Assembly: GCA_944472155.2 (NCBI GenBank)
Contig: OX235271.1
Coordinates: forward strand, 28,032,977-28,096,976
Reading direction: 5' to 3'
Length of the DNA stretch: 64,000 bases
From: Trichobilharzia szidati
Taxonomy: Eukaryota > Platyhelminthes > Trematoda > Strigeidida > Schistosomatidae
The translations under genes were made by a program, and so were the position numbers. Under the pieces are notes generated by a model. That model searched no databases. It had not been told where the DNA came from and was given only the letters and a program-made list of their open reading frames with translations. This document shows positions 41,311-52,889 of this stretch, in pieces. How positions within the stretch are numbered: position 1 is the stretch's first letter; the number at the start of each line of letters is the position of its first letter.

Positions 41311-41395
41311 ACTTTGGTATATATAAATGCGATTGTACAGTCAGTCTCTGAAGATGATTTTGTCAGTTTTCTTCGCTAATTAACTTTTCATTCCA
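41311..41395 (+). repeat. PLE-1-type terminus (degenerate)
   Basis: tatatataaatgcgattgta then tctctgaagatgattttgtc and tttcttcgct match the terminus of PLE-1 in order; stem I of the hammerhead-like fold is lost. Confidence 0.5.
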
Positions 41396-42635
41396 AATGT
41401 TTATTTGTTTTAACAGACAGAGTAAAAAATTTATTTTCCTAATTGTTTTTGTGATAATCACTATTTTTACTACCATTTCATTTTGTTTAAATTGAAAGAT
41501 TCTTCACTACTCACGCTCTAGCTATTCGCATTCTTTTCACCAAGCATAAATATATATATGTATACATATATACATGATTGGCTGACCTTCAACTACCAAT
41601 CAAAATAAAGCAAAAATATTGACTAGTAATATGATTGGTTGTTATCAAATTTTCTTCTTTGCATAACCTTGAACATTTCTGGGGATTTTCATAACGCGTG
41701 TATTTTATGATATTAGAGTATATGGAGTATCATTTTGTATCACTTTTGATTGATATGGTATAATGATGGATGAAATAGGCGAATCAGTTGTAATATCTCC
41801 GACAGGAAAACGATTACTTCGTTTTCGAAAGACTATTCATGCCAAAATAGCTAAAACAAGTGCACTGTGCTTTACATGGATTTGTTTAGTAAGTAAAAGC
41901 AAATGGGAATAAACGTTATTGTATTCTTGTGATTTTTAACTATTACATGACTTATTTAACTTTGCTAAGTGATGTATGGGAAACAGTCTGAACTATACAA
42001 AATCAAAATTTCAACTGTTTTTTTTTCACAAATATAAGGGTAGAATATACTACCATAAAATTTTATTCCATAGAATTCCGAGTAGAAAATATGGCCTTTA
42101 AAATTTTGATGATGGCAAAGTGGATTTGCCATCCCTCGTTTATAGCCTTATTTCTCTACTAGACGAGGTTTAATAGTGTGTCAGTCGGGAGTAAAACCTT
42201 GGACCACGTGTACAGTTGCCAAGACTTTTAATTTTGAACCACCCACGCACTCTCTGTTATCTTTTATTCCAAATTTCCATGTATCAGCCATAGACGTTAT
42301 TGCAATTTCACGTGTTTATTGTTGATTTTACATACAAAGATTAAGATGACTGCACTATCTCTTCACCTAACTATATTACATGTTAATATTTGGACCCTGT
42401 CTCATCCTAATGTGTGTTTACATGCAGGCGCATGTGTAGGACTGACTTTGTAAATTATTCAGTAGTATCATTCGTGTCAGACCTAACTGGATTCCTATAT
42501 TCTATTGATTTAACTTACATCGATTTGTTCTGATAGATCACACAGTGTTATACAGTAATATTAACTGATGACGTATTATTTTGCATTAATCTAATTTAAA
42601 ACAATTAGTCTCTTTTATAAATTTAGATAGTGTTA
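41396..42635. other. AT-rich stretch, no gene; R2 repeat near its end
   Basis: No frame with a domain. 42525-42600 is repeat R2 (shared with 5.76 and 50.67 kb). Confidence 0.5.
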
Positions 42636-43171
42636 TTAGAAGACGGAGATAATCTGAAAAATGTGATGTGATGTATTCGCGCTATACATTTCGAACAGTC
42701 TGATCCCGCAAACACATTTACTTGTCAAGTCGATATATATATGAAAAAAATTAAGGGCAGTTAAATTAGACAAAGTGACAAGAAAGGATTTGGGAATGAT
42801 TAACACAACGTTTGATAATCCAATCAAATAAGGATTACCAAGGTAGGTAAAGAGTAATAATGAACTGTTTTTGAATACACAGAGAGGGGGACTCAAGTTT
42901 GTGAATAGTTACCACAAACTCTTATTTTTGTGGAATATCTTGCCGAAAGGTTGCAAAAAGCTACTGCAATTATTTGACTTTGAAACACTGAATCTTTGGA
43001 TATAAATTTTGTTGTTGGATAACACCTATAACTATCTATTTGCCACTCTGTGCTTGTTTAACACTGATTAATATTTATAATTGTATATATTGATGGATTT
43101 ACATGTTAACACAGCCTTTAAGGTCATCTATAAAAATGGCGCTTACTGAAATATGCTGAGGCTATATCTAT

Positions 43172-43380
43172 TCATCTGCTTTCACATATCCCCGGTACCT
43201 GAATTCCGTATCTTTTCATTTCGTTTGCGATCTGAGCAGCTTTGCTAATCTCGTACATGGTGCGGACATTCCATGTCCCCAAAAAGACTTTTTCTGTTGG
43301 CGCAAGGAGATTCATCGTGCTGAAGTTTCTGTAGCAGCTTTGTTTACAGGGTGGGGTTGCTAGCCTCACGCCTGAGAAGG
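43172..43380 (-). pseudogene. LINE apurinic-type endonuclease, first part
   Basis: Minus frame: LLAPTEKVFLGTWNVRTMYE, ISKAAQIANEMKRYGIQVPG, ICESR. TWNVRT with its Asn is the first motif of APE-type endonucleases of LINEs, which nick target DNA to prime reverse transcription. Probably the start of a LINE-B-type protein, whose long copy at 60-62.7 kb lacks just this part. The preceding gcgtgaggctagcaacccc-like sequence is shared with SINE-3. Confidence 0.7.
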
Positions 43381-43593
43381 GGATTGTTACATTAAAATAT
43401 AGTTTAGAGAGAAGTGACCTTGTGGGTTGCTCCCCTTAAAACCAGGAATAAAACAATCAGAACAACACCAGCACAGGAAAATAATTCATAAAAAGAAGGT
43501 TAACAAGCGACAACAACAATAATAATATCACAGTCAAGTACAGTTAACCAAAATTATACCAAAATCATAGACTCACTAACTTGAGCCATCTTG
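43381..43593. other. Spacer between LINE fragment and PLE arm
   Basis: Possible LINE 5' UTR; no frame seen. Confidence 0.35.
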
Positions 43594-44060
43594 AACATGT
43601 AAATCCATCAATATATACAATTATAAATATTAGTTAGTGTTAAACAAGTACAGAGTGGCAAATAGATAGTTATAGGTGATATTGATATACAATATTATAT
43701 CCAAGGATTCAGTGTTTCAAAGTCAAATAATTGTAAAAGTTTTTTGCAACCTTTCGGCAAGATATTCCACAAAAATAAAAGTTTGTGGTAACTATTCATA
43801 AACTTAAGCCCCCTCTGTGTATTCAAAAACAGTTCATTATTACTCTTAATCTACCTTGGTAATCCTTATTTGATTGGATTATCAAACGTTGTGTTAATCA
43901 TTCCCAAATCCTTTCTTGTCACTTTGTTTAATTTAATTGCCCTTAATTTTTTCATATATATCGACTTGACAAGTAAATGTGTAGGGGATCAGATTGTTTG
44001 AAATGTATGGCTCAAATATATCACATTTTTCAGATAATCTCTGTCTTCTGTTATTTAAAT

Positions 44061-44480
44061 TTGTTAAATCCTTAAGCCAAGAGATTTTGTCTCTGGGTGA
44101 TTTGGTTAGCTGGTGTAAATGCCACCCTTAAGTACAGGCTTATTAAGAATCCTACCTAGGGCGTCTGATGTTCCCTTTTTATAATGGCAGTACTATCAAG
44201 ACAATGACTTCCTAATTGTTTATCTCATTTTCATTATTGATATTACTATTCTTAGTTTTCTTAATAAGTCTTCATATATTTTTGAATAAAATCTGAGGGT
44301 GGGGGGGAATTTATTCATTAATGACGATTTTTTTATCTGTCCGATTTCATTATCTTCTAAATTATCAGCTAAGCTCTTGGTCCGATTACACATAATCATT
44401 TAACTAAGCCTTCTTATAGTGATTCTGGGTGAGATGAATCAAAGTCTAAGTATTTTTATTAGAATGCATCAGTTTTCAAA
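44061..44480 (+). repeat. Repeat R1, second copy
   Basis: gattttgtctctgggtgatt at 44086 onward matches 3054 onward, diverged, with the same AT-rich continuation. Directly follows a PLE arm, supporting a PLE 3' UTR origin. Confidence 0.5.
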
Positions 44481-44534
44481 AGATACCTTCATCTAATCTA
44501 TCATTGTGTCTGTCGCCTTTGAACGCTCAACTTG

Positions 44535-45142
44535 TCGCTTCGAATTTGGGTTCTATGTAAGGGCTTGAGGAGTGATGTCACTCATCGGTCTCTTCAGAAT
44601 ATGTCCAATTCACCTCCATTTTCTCTTGAATATTTGCTGAGCGATGAGGCTGTGAAGTTAGATCGACTGAGATGGTTAGGACATGTGTTACGTATGCCTA
44701 GTCATCGCCTTCCTCGATGGGCAATGTTAGCTGATATAGGGTAAGGTTGGAAAAGAGCTAGCGGCGGTCAAACGAAAACATGGCACCAGTCAGTGAAATC
44801 TACAACAGTTAGTCTAAGCCAGCCACGTAGGAAGGTGTAGACTGGCTTCCTGGTTGGGGTCCTCGAGACGGTAAAAACCAGTGGTTGGAAACGATTGGTG
44901 ACATGGCTCAAAATCGTTCTCAATGGCTGGTGCAGATGCATCCACTCCTTGTGACTCATGATTTCCAATGAAACTGTTTCGTTCTCCGTTATTACTATTC
45001 CTTTGTCTCGCACCTCTGTTTACTGTCTATATAATGCATTTCTCCTACTTCCTTCTCTTGCTTTTTGTGCTACATGGAGTGTGGCGACTTGAACTGCTGC
45101 ACATCGGTGCAAATTTCTATGTCGAAAACAGACAGACAGACA
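44535..45142 (+). mobile_element. LINE-A copy 3, 3' end only
   Basis: C-terminal coding remains (RLRWLGHVLRMPSHRLPRWA in frame 44532-44744), 3' UTR and CAGA tail at 45127-45142. Short and dead. Confidence 0.75.
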
Positions 45143-45144
45143 GG

Positions 45145-45275
45145 TTATTGGTTGGTTCGTCACCAGATTTCCTGGTTGTTTATACTTTCTGACTACCCAT
45201 CTACTCTTCTCTGTCGAATGTGGACAACTGTTGATGAAGGTTTGCAGCCACATCTAGTTTACAATCCGGTTCTAT
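45145..45275 (-). repeat. LINE-B fragment
   Basis: Minus: LQTFINSCPHSTEKSRW fits the LINE-B C-terminal block (LQTFINSCLRSIPKIRW). Abuts the LINE-A tail. Confidence 0.5.
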
Positions 45276-45573
45276 GTTCAGAAGAAGTAGGAAGATTCGA
45301 CGGAGGGCTGGCCACTGTACTCTGGCAAAATTAGTCCAATTTCTAATTAAATTTCAAAGCACAGGAAAACCTAAAATAATCAGCCAGATTCATTTTACAC
45401 CATCCTACTTTTTTGTGTGCATTATTTCCACCTTGTTTGCAACAAACTTCATGTTATCTTTAGATATAAACAATTTCGTAGATTAATCGTGAGAAGAACT
45501 ATTCATTTATACTTTTTTTATATTTTTAATATAGAAAAAATCCCCATTTAGACATTTGGAAAACAGAAAGATT
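45276..45573. other. No feature recognised
   Basis: Unassigned AT-rich sequence. Confidence 0.4.
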
Positions 45574-45619
45574 GAGCGAAGAAATATTTACTTTTCAATT
45601 AGATCCTCATCTCTGGCTC
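45574..45619 (-). ncRNA. Hammerhead ribozyme candidate, GAGC/GCTC stem
   Basis: Minus: GAGC (plus gctc 45616-45619), CAGAGATGAGGATC including a GATGA box, GAAA, hairpin AGTAAATATTTCT, TTC, GCTC (plus gagc 45574-45577). A triloop stem II (GAT/ATT) is possible. Confidence 0.5.
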
Positions 45620-45869
45620 TACTCTAATATACATAGCATTTTTATTACAATACACAACAGTTTACCAAACAAGTGGCGATATGTCTGTTAACAATAATTA
45701 GTCAGTGTCAAAATGTCAATGAGTTGATAATTAACGAAGAAAGTCAATACACACAATTAAAAGGTAGAAATGGTTAGAATAAATTAACTTTACAAGGATA
45801 ACACGTAATTAAAGATGAAGTGGTCAAAATAAAAATAAAATAATTTGGACAGTCATAATTTTTATAGGT

Positions 45870-46560
45870 TTAGGGGGAGGGAGGCGACGTGGTCCTGTTT
45901 ATGCATTCTTGTGACGATGGCCACGGTAAGGAAAGTGGCTGTACAAATTTCTTTTGAACACATAGGCTTGGCTTCTTCAGGTGGATTCCAATTGCCTCAG
46001 CTGTCTGTAGAAGACGAACTCGTAGAGCAAAATTAAGATTAGTAGGAATGCGATAAATAATTTTAAATGCAGTATTAACATCAACTTTGTGCTCAGTATC
46101 AACAAGGTGTGCTAAAATACAACTTACTTAACCATGTTGGATGATGTTCAGAAATACGACGATGAACCTGCCTAATTGTACGCCAAAGTTAGCTGGTTCC
46201 GCAGCTGCATTCGAACTGATAGGTACACATAGAAGAGGCAAAATTAGGTAGTTTATCCTTATTTCTGGAATATAGAATAGGGGTGGTTTTGAAGAGACAA
46301 CATACCTCTGCTGCATAATAAGCTCTTTTAACTGCATTCTTCAAGCGTTGTGTTATTATTTCGCTGATGTTGTCACCAAGGAACTGCAATTTTAAGAACA
46401 TTGGTTTTTTTCGAAACTGTAGCCATACTGACTCTCCTTGGTGCTGAATTCATATTCTTCTCAATAAATTTATCTGGATAACCATTTTTTCTAAGTAATT
46501 CTCGAATAATCTTAAGCTCGTCATTGAGGCAGTCGTCTGAACAGATTAACTTAGCCCTAT
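45870..46560 (-). pseudogene. PLE GIY-YIG endonuclease region, broken
   Basis: Minus: LQFLGDNISEIITQRLKNAVK, RAYYAAEVCCLFKTTPILYS, SSMCTYQFECSCGTS, then a frame break and the C-terminal remains near 45900-46030 (CSKEI, IGIHL-like text). Closest in style to the 33.0-33.8 kb lineage. The YIG tyrosine region is damaged. Confidence 0.7.
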
Positions 46561-46704
46561 GAACCAGACACTCTACCAGAGATGAGGATCTAATTGAAAG
46601 TAAATATTTCTTCGCTCAATCCTTCTGTTTTATATTTTTGTTAAGACACTTGATAGTGTTGTATATTTAACTCTTCTGATCAGTGATTCGAAATCAGTCA
46701 AGAT

Positions 46705-46860
46705 TTATGAGACAAACTGAGGCTGAGTTTTCAGCATAGAACTTTGTACAAAAATGCATCACTTTCATTTATCACACTCCATATAGCACACTAAGGTAGA
46801 GAGAAAAAAACACTGAAGGGAATTGCAGGAAACGGAGATATACCGGAGGGAGAGTAGTAA
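46705..46860 (-). repeat. LINE-A 3' end fragment
   Basis: Reversed it reads gtgtgctatatggagtgtga and aaagttctatgctgaaaact, the 3' UTR end of LINE-A; no clean tail. Confidence 0.5.
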
Positions 46861-46914
46861 CACTGAAAGTAATGAGAATTTATTTAATTTAATTTAACAC
46901 ACACCAGTGGGTAA

Positions 46915-47185
46915 TCGCTGATGACGTTAGCTAGTAGTTGCTCCACATCATGAATTGGCAGAAGTTGAAATTTATGGACTGGTCATTGGATCGAGTCCCA
47001 GTGGCTTAATGGTCTACGAGCTGGCTTGTCTTGTAACCAGAGGGTCCCGGGTTCGGACCCCCTCTTGGTGGACGCGTACTAATGAAGAGTCCCAAACACA
47101 AGAATGAAACAGCTGTCCAGTACTCTCTGGAGGTTTTTCAATGGTCCTCTAACCAATGTCAGTTCATGATAAAATTCTGAAAAGG
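46915..47185 (+). repeat. SINE-2 copy, nearly full length
   Basis: gagtcccagtggcttaatgg and gggtcccgggttcggaccc (tRNA-like boxes, about 46993-47060), gcgtactaatgaagagtccc, gaaacagctgtccagtactc (hammerhead-like region 47073-47120 with damaged stem II), and the 3' end to 47185. Confidence 0.72.
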
Positions 47186-48064
47186 ATTTAATGAATTCGG
47201 GAGAATTACTTAGAGTGAATCCATCTGCGCAGCTGAGGATGATTTTGAACTAACTCCATCAACAACCTTAAGTCAATGATTCTTAGAGTCTTGAGAACTC
47301 TAGTTAATCAGTCTAGACCTCTTCAGATGTCGAAGACTTTGTGGATGGATGGAATATTTTAACACTTAACCACCTGTAATTCCTGTTCAACCTATTGGCT
47401 AGCTATCTCAATCGATGTAGCCCCACAACATTGTAGATTAGCTTTACCTCCTGACATAACATCTTAATGCCTAACCTTAATAATATTATACTTTATATTG
47501 TGCTAATTGTCACGAGGAATATAACGCGAAAATCTGTGGTCAGTACAGTCATGTAAGTCGAATACTCTTCAGTCAGTCAATCAGACCAGTCACCATCAAG
47601 TAGCAAGATATGAGATTTAAGCATTCAGGAAGCGAGATGAAATCTAATGTATATTGGTATCAATCTTGCATACATTTATAGAAAAGCCTTTATTTAAACT
47701 AAGGCGCTTATTCATATTCGTAGGATTGTCACTAGAATGTGGTATATATATATGTATCAATTAATTAACCATATTTTTTAAGCATCCACTTGTTCAGTTG
47801 ATATGTTTCTCCTGCTGTCTGTAATTTCTACCTTCCTCCCCAATTTCTCTCTTTCTTTCCTACTTTACGTCACAGTCTATGTAGCCAAGTGCCTAGGGTA
47901 TTTGTCTGGTTCATTTTCATGAGAAATTTGTAAATTCTTTACATCTGTTATTTTTTTTATATGTGTTCTTCATCTTATGCATTAAAATTCGTGTACAAAC
48001 ATACAGATAAATGGATAGATATACTGAGTTTGTAGGGTATAATGTTTGTATCTATGAGGTTATT
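47186..48064. other. No feature recognised
   Basis: About 880 bases without domain or matched family. Confidence 0.45.
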
Positions 48065-48185
48065 TGGTTAATGGTGGATAGCGGTAGTATCCACGACAGG
48101 CGTTTTGTTCTGTCTGGAACTCGCAGACTGCCTCCAAGTGCATTTACATTCAGTGAAGATGTTCCCAATGACACTCGAAGCCAAT
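48065..48185 (-). repeat. SINE-1 (Sm-alpha-like) fragment
   Basis: Plus strand ggtggatagcggtagtatcc, ggcgttttgttctgtctgga and tcagtgaagatgttcccaat are a diverged reverse copy of the Sm-alpha hammerhead region and flank. Reversed: GAACAAAACGCC and CTGCGAG replace GGACGAAACGCG and CTGACGAG. Confidence 0.6.
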
Positions 48186-48254
48186 ACTTGTCATTGTAAA
48201 CGTCAAGATATTATTTACTAGGCCAGAGGGGAACCAAAATCTTTTCATGTACAA

Positions 48255-48415
48255 CAACTACTACTATTCGTTCTTTGCATTTCGAATGGTACATTCGGCT
48301 TCAACTACACATCTTGATTGCATTCTCCTCCTTTCCATCTTTTTTATTTCGCTCCACAACCGCCCATAAGCTCTCATTTCCTCTTCATATAACCTCGCCA
48401 ATGTGTCTCTTATAC
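48255..48415 (-). repeat. LINE-B 3' fragment (degenerate)
   Basis: gcttcaactacacatcttga and gctctcatttcctcttcata read as the reversed LINE-B end. Confidence 0.5.
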
Positions 48416-48474
48416 TTATAGTTCGTCTGTTTTGCAATTAATAGTGTTCTCTGAGCTGGTTGGTTTAGTTGCGG

Positions 48475-48525
48475 AGCATTCATCGTCCTACTGGACAACA
48501 TCATCAGCGAAATTTTTAGTAAAAA
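48475..48525 (-). ncRNA. Hammerhead ribozyme candidate, PLE-2 class (decayed)
   Basis: Core CTGATGA intact (plus tcatcag 48501-48507), stem II GTTGTCC/GGACGAT, but GAAA reads GAAT and stem I is reduced. Confidence 0.4.
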
Positions 48526-48756
48526 AGAACTGATTTAAATTCTCTGTGAGTGATAGAATTCCGTCTCTCGGTAACTATCTTTACATATGTATTGAACATT
48601 TTCTACTGACTTGGATTTCGAACTTTCTCGTCACATGACTTACTTTTCATTAGTTGGTATATTTTATCTATATTAACGTGTTTGTTAATTGCATATTCAG
48701 TTAGAATTCAGTCTGCACCAAAGAGAGGACTAGACGCATCACACTGGTTACTAGTG

Positions 48757-49560
48757 TCAAATCAAAATAACTGTATTTTCGTTTGAGTACCAGGCTTCTA
48801 GGATTTCCCTGACTGCACTTTTGGTGTTTCCTCTGTCTAAAATTTCGACATTATCCCAATCAAATTGATGACCATAATTATCTGCATGCACTGATATGAA
48901 AGAATATATATATCGTGTCTTTCGACAGCTGATTTGTGTTCTTGGATTCTGATTTGAAGGGGACGCCCACTTCGGCCACCGATGCAATGCCTGTTACAGT
49001 TCATACAATTTATTTTGTAAATGGTATTAATTTTATCTCCTTTTTCTGTTGGATATTTCGGCTTGCACAATATCGAATGAAGTGATTGTGCTGGCTGTCT
49101 TGTGTGGTATATCTATTTCAAACGGTTTCAATCTTCTAGCTGTTATTTCAGAGATATTTTTGCCTAGATATATGGTAGGATGAAATTTCTTGAGGTCTCT
49201 GATGATGGTTCCTTGTTGGTGTTTTGATTCGAGTTTAAACACTTTTTGATGAAATTTTGTGGATATCCATTCTTTTTGAAGACCGTTTGTAGGTACTTTT
49301 CTTCCATTCTTTTCAGCGCTGGATTAGTGCTACAATGTGTTTTAACTCTTTTAAGCAATGTCTGCACACAGTTTCTTTTGTGAGTCATCGGATTATTCCT
49401 AGTATAGTTGAGTATTTGATCTGTGGGTGTGTTTATTTTCTATAAACTTGTGTTTCTAAATCTCCTGTGTTGGTTCTCCTGATTGAGACATCTAGAAATA
49501 GGATTTTGTTTTCTAATTCTTTTTCTCTTGTGAATTTGATGTCTTCAGAGTACACTATTA
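48757..49560 (-). pseudogene. PLE-2 RT end and GIY-YIG endonuclease, broken
   Basis: THKRNCVQTLLKRVKTHCST, EKYLQTVFKKNGYPQNFIKK (49164-49388), then IYLGKNISEITARRLKPFEI (49033-49242), IYKINCMNCNRHCIGGRSGRP (48837-49070) and ADNYGHQFDWDNVEILDRG (48757-48987). Each piece is in a different frame. YIGQ reads CIGG. Dead. Confidence 0.75.
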
Positions 49561-49639
49561 ATTGCAAATCATCCACCTGAGCTACAAATTGTCTCTATTA
49601 ATTTGTCTGTTCTCATTCAAGGTCTACTCGAAATCCTAC

Positions 49640-50220
49640 CTGGCGTGTGTTATGAATGGGATGTCTCGTCAGATTGTGCCTAATCTATCCATTCATTCAT
49701 CTCCATTTCCGTTTGGCTATTTTAAGTAGTAGATTATTGGCTAGCTCTTCACCAATCAGGCTTTCTTGTTTATTCCTTATCCTTTTCGGCCAGCCATCTG
49801 ACATTCACTGTCGATTGAAGGCAACTGTTTATGAAAATTTGCAGTCGCCCGTTTTCTATGATTTTGATGATTTGCGAACAAAATCTTTGGACCATATTGA
49901 AGCATAAGGTTTAAAAATTAAGATTTTTTTAACTTTTTTAAAGTGTTGTGGATATCTGTATTGATTTCAGAGTAATGAACATCTGTCTTGGTTGCCTATC
50001 TTACCTGGCTCTTACATTATCATTCATGCCGCTTGTAGTTGAGATGCTGCTGTTCAGATTTCATAACTGAAAGAGATGGCTTCTTTTAGATATCGTCTTT
50101 CAATGGTGATTGATACTTATTGTCGTTGAGATTAAGTGTCTCCACCACATCTATCTTCTCCATAGTCACGTGAATTCCTGCCTTTGCTTTCTCTTATGCC
50201 AACTTATTGGTCTACAGTGA
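49640..50220 (-). repeat. LINE-B fragment (degenerate)
   Basis: Reversed similarity to the LINE-B C-terminal region: cggccagccatctgacattc near 49789 and gaaggcaactgtttatgaaa near 49816, ending with acgtgaattcctgcctttgc near 50166. Confidence 0.5.
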
Positions 50221-50376
50221 ATACAGTTTTAACCTAGAACGTGATTACACGTTTAAAACTAGATAAGTTTCAAACTGTAAAGAAAAAACAGGAAAAAAGC
50301 ATTGATATAAGATTGCATGGAGGATTTCATCATGAGCTGACATCAGTTAGAGAACCACTGGAAAACCAACACGGAA

Positions 50377-50421
50377 GTACTAGACAGCTGTTTCGTCCTA
50401 GTTTGGGACTCTTCACAGTAC
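50377..50421 (-). ncRNA. Hammerhead ribozyme candidate, SINE-2 class
   Basis: Minus: GTACTG, TGAAGA, GTCC...GGAC stem II, GAAA, CAGCTG stem III, GTC, then TAGTAC. Core is one base short of the full box. Confidence 0.5.
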
Positions 50422-50455
50422 GCACCCACCGGGGTTTGAACCCAGGACATTCTGC

Positions 50456-50501
50456 GTACTGATTAGGAGTTCCGAACTAGGACGAAACAGCTGTCCAGTA
50501 C
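50456..50501 (+). ncRNA. Hammerhead ribozyme candidate, SINE-2 class
   Basis: GTACTG (50456-50461)/CAGTAC (50496-50501) stem I, core ATTAGGA (mutated), stem II partly lost, GGACGAAA intact, CAGCTG, GTC. Confidence 0.5.
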
Positions 50502-50639
50502 TCCCAGGTTTTCCAGCGGTTCTCTGACTGATGTCAGCTCATGATGAGATCCTCCATGCAATGAAACAAAAATCCCTATAAAATCAATACATGAATATTG
50601 ATATTAGAATAAATTTTGTGCATTGTGTTGGAGTATAAT

Positions 50640-51515
50640 TCCATTATGGGTAAAATTTGTTTGATAATGTCTTACAGTGTTATACAGTGGTGTTTACTGA
50701 TGACGTTTCGAGCACAATAACTATCCTATACAATTCATTAGGAAGATCAGAAAAGGCCAAGAACAAAATAAAAATAATGGTGAAACTAATAATGATAACA
50801 TAAATAAGTAAGAGTATTAGGCATCTACAGTTTTACCATATAAGGAGGGAAGGGACATCTGAAACCCTACGTGGGATTCTAAATAAATCAGGAATTAGGG
50901 TGGCATTTGAACCTACAAACTCACTCAGGTTGGAAAAGCTCTGTAGGTCAAAGGACCCTGTCTGTTGACCCAATGAGGCAAAATATTATAACTTTGAAAA
51001 TACCTTGCAATGAGTGTGAGCTAATTTCACTACATAGGTCAAACTAGTAGATGGGGGCTAGTGAGATTATCAGAACATAAGAATTCAGCCAAGGTTAGAA
51101 TGGTTGACCCAACCCGGAGAGATAAGTAATTTAGAAAGTAGCTCAACAACTGTACTGGATGCATTAACACACAGCCACACAATAGGGTGGGAGAGGGTTA
51201 ATACTCTAAGAAGTAATCTAGGTAGGTAAAGAGAGAGTTTGATTATTGAATCCTTGTTCATCGAGTCTACACCCAACACATGCAATAGGAATGACTCATC
51301 ACTCATACCCGAAATATGGAAAATATTACTGCCAATCAAATCAAGTGATGGAAAATAATGGAATTATATAAATGAAGCAAAAAGGTTGTCTGACTGACTC
51401 GATATGATTATGAGCAGGAATAAATTGTGCTCGAAACATGGTCATAAGTAAATATACTACTGTCTAACACTGTGAGACTTTATCAAAACAAATTTTACCC
51501 ATAAAGGAAAAAGCA
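50640..51515 (+). mobile_element. Degenerate PLE with inverted ends (fifth or later lineage)
   Basis: 50643-50735 and 51420-51515 are inverted relatives (tgggtaaaatttgtttgata against tatcaaaacaaattttaccc). The plus-strand interior reads GILNKSGIRVAFEPTNSL, CRSKDPVC, PNEAK, then remains of a GIY-YIG region with stops, and MVDPTR near 51100. Highly decayed; family identity from the order of motifs. Confidence 0.55.
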
Positions 51516-51649
51516 GTTTTTTCTCTTAGTCTGAAGAGAGTTATTTGGAGTCATATGAGGATATCACAGATATATATATACATATAAGTAGTATCTTAAA
51601 TTTACACTGATATGAAATAAGATTTAGTAATTTCATTGACTCACCTGAA

Positions 51650-52145
51650 GAACAGGATTCGGAAGTTCAACACTTATGTAAAGTCAGTGAGTACTTCTTT
51701 ATGGTTTGGTCACTTGGGACATGTGTCATCATTTCGAATAGATTTTAGGCTTTCATCAACATCTGCCTTTGCTATCTGTATATTAAATATCAGATAGCTG
51801 ACAAGAAAGGATAGGCAACATGGAACTATATGGCAAAGCATCAACCACGAACCTCTGGAGTGAATAATCTGCCGAAGAAAATGGAGATAGATTGGATAGG
51901 CAAGCTGAGGAGACTGTCAGGTGACATCGTACTCCAGGTCGTCTAGTGGAACTTGAATGAGAAATAACCAGTTGCGAATGAATTATGAGGGTAATATGGA
52001 GGTGATCATATGACGATGGGATTACAGTTTATAGGCAGCTGGGGAGCCACATAAAGGTCTTCAAAGAACAGGGTAAAATGGAGATCTGCTGATATCCTAT
52101 ATTCCATGCCCTTGGAACCCAAAGGGAGAATAATAAACACAATAA
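51650..52145 (+). repeat. LINE-B fragment (degenerate)
   Basis: gaaaatggagatagattgga near 51880, caagctgaggagactgtcag, and the end ctatattccatgcccttgg with AAT repeats at 52130-52145. Confidence 0.55.
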
Positions 52146-52599
52146 TTAGGCGGAATACGCCTTATCTATTTGTCTGTGTCAATTTCACTATCACCACCAT
52201 CATTATTTTTAGCTTTTTCTCTCTATACTACTGAAATAAAGTGTGCCAAAAAGACAAAGGATAGACAGTGTTGTCAGATTTGTGTATATTTTGTTTTGAA
52301 CATTTAGTTGTCTCTATATTTTTAGAAAACAACTTATTTCATGTACATATACATACATAAACATGTATAGATATGTAGACACAACATTTTAGAATTAATT
52401 GCTTTCGTTTAAATAGTTTACATACAAAAAATATTTTATAATCATATTTTTTTGATTTAATTATTTTTCAAAAAAGGAAGAAAAAAAATCAATAGATTAA
52501 TTATGAATGGTATTTAACTATTTGACAAATAACTAAATATTGTTTGTCAGTACAAGTTAAATAAAAGTTCTCGTTGCTGGGTCTCTTTGCACCTAAACG
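52146..52599. other. AT-rich, no feature recognised
   Basis: No frame or family match. Confidence 0.45.
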
Positions 52600-52870
52600 C
52601 CGTCTATTAGCTTTTGATACGGATGCTTCGTGAGTCCCTCTTTCAATGATAGAATTCCCACTAGCCATGTATAAGATTCAGGTTTGATCTTCCGGGTGAA
52701 AACTCGCAAACTTCATTTAGTTTATTAGGTGATAGTAAGCCCGAAAAAGATGGAAGGTCGTGTGTGTGTGGCTAGGGACCACACCGCTGCTCTTGGAACT
52801 TTAAAGCCTGGAAGTCCATGTTTCACTCAGAATGCAATGGAATTAAGGAATGTGGATGTCTCAGTGGTGT
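52600..52870 (+). repeat. Repeat R4
   Basis: agtaagcccgaaaaagatgg and gtggctagggaccacacc correspond to 59005-59060. A B-box-like caggtttgatcttccgg lies near 52679. Possibly another tRNA-headed SINE. Confidence 0.45.
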
Positions 52871-52889
52871 ATTAAAATGAATGTTAATT

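Larger units (their letters stand above)
42640..44060 (+). mobile_element. PLE copy with about 465 bp inverted ends, split by LINE sequence
   Basis: 42640-43105 is the reverse complement of 43594-44060 with few differences. Each arm contains the last codons of a PLE protein (LCIQKQFIITL-x-LPW) and its 3' UTR. Next to the left arm, 43100-43185 holds a plus-strand piece (NTAFKVIYKN) of the same C-terminal domain. The middle 43172-43560 is LINE endonuclease and other sequence. Interpreted as a PLE with inverted pseudo-LTR, interrupted by later insertion. Confidence 0.65.
45574..46628 (-). mobile_element. PLE copy with inverted ends (lineage of the GAGC hammerhead)
   Basis: About 57 bp at the left end (45565-45620) returns inverted at 46571-46628. 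Between them, 3' UTR (45620-45860) and broken C-terminal coding region (45870-46560). The inverted 5' piece begins inside the hammerhead-like fold. Confidence 0.72.
48430..49585 (-). mobile_element. PLE-2 copy 3, 5'-truncated, with terminal stub
   Basis: 3' terminus at 48430-48540 with hammerhead-like fold; body to about 49550; then about 40 bp of inverted outer terminus (49545-49585, including tcatccacctgagc). An extra segment of about 85 bp interrupts the C-terminal frame at 48692-48777. Confidence 0.78.
50312..50566. repeat. SINE-2 inverted pair (palindrome)
   Basis: ttgcatggaggatttcatca at the left returns as the reverse complement at the right end (gatcctccatgcaa). Arms include a hammerhead-like fold each; only the left arm keeps a B-box-like ggtttgaaccc. 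Confidence 0.72.

Noticed and set aside
41052..41351. Start of the gag frame at the upstream Met
   Set aside because: The first 19 residues are encoded by leader sequence next to the primer site; the MADNSS start fits the family better.
50665..50735. ctgatgacgtttcgagc in repeat R2 as a hammerhead
   Set aside because: A CTGATGA box is present at 50.69 kb but no GAAA or closing stem in the right order, and the copies at 5.8 and 42.5 kb change the box.
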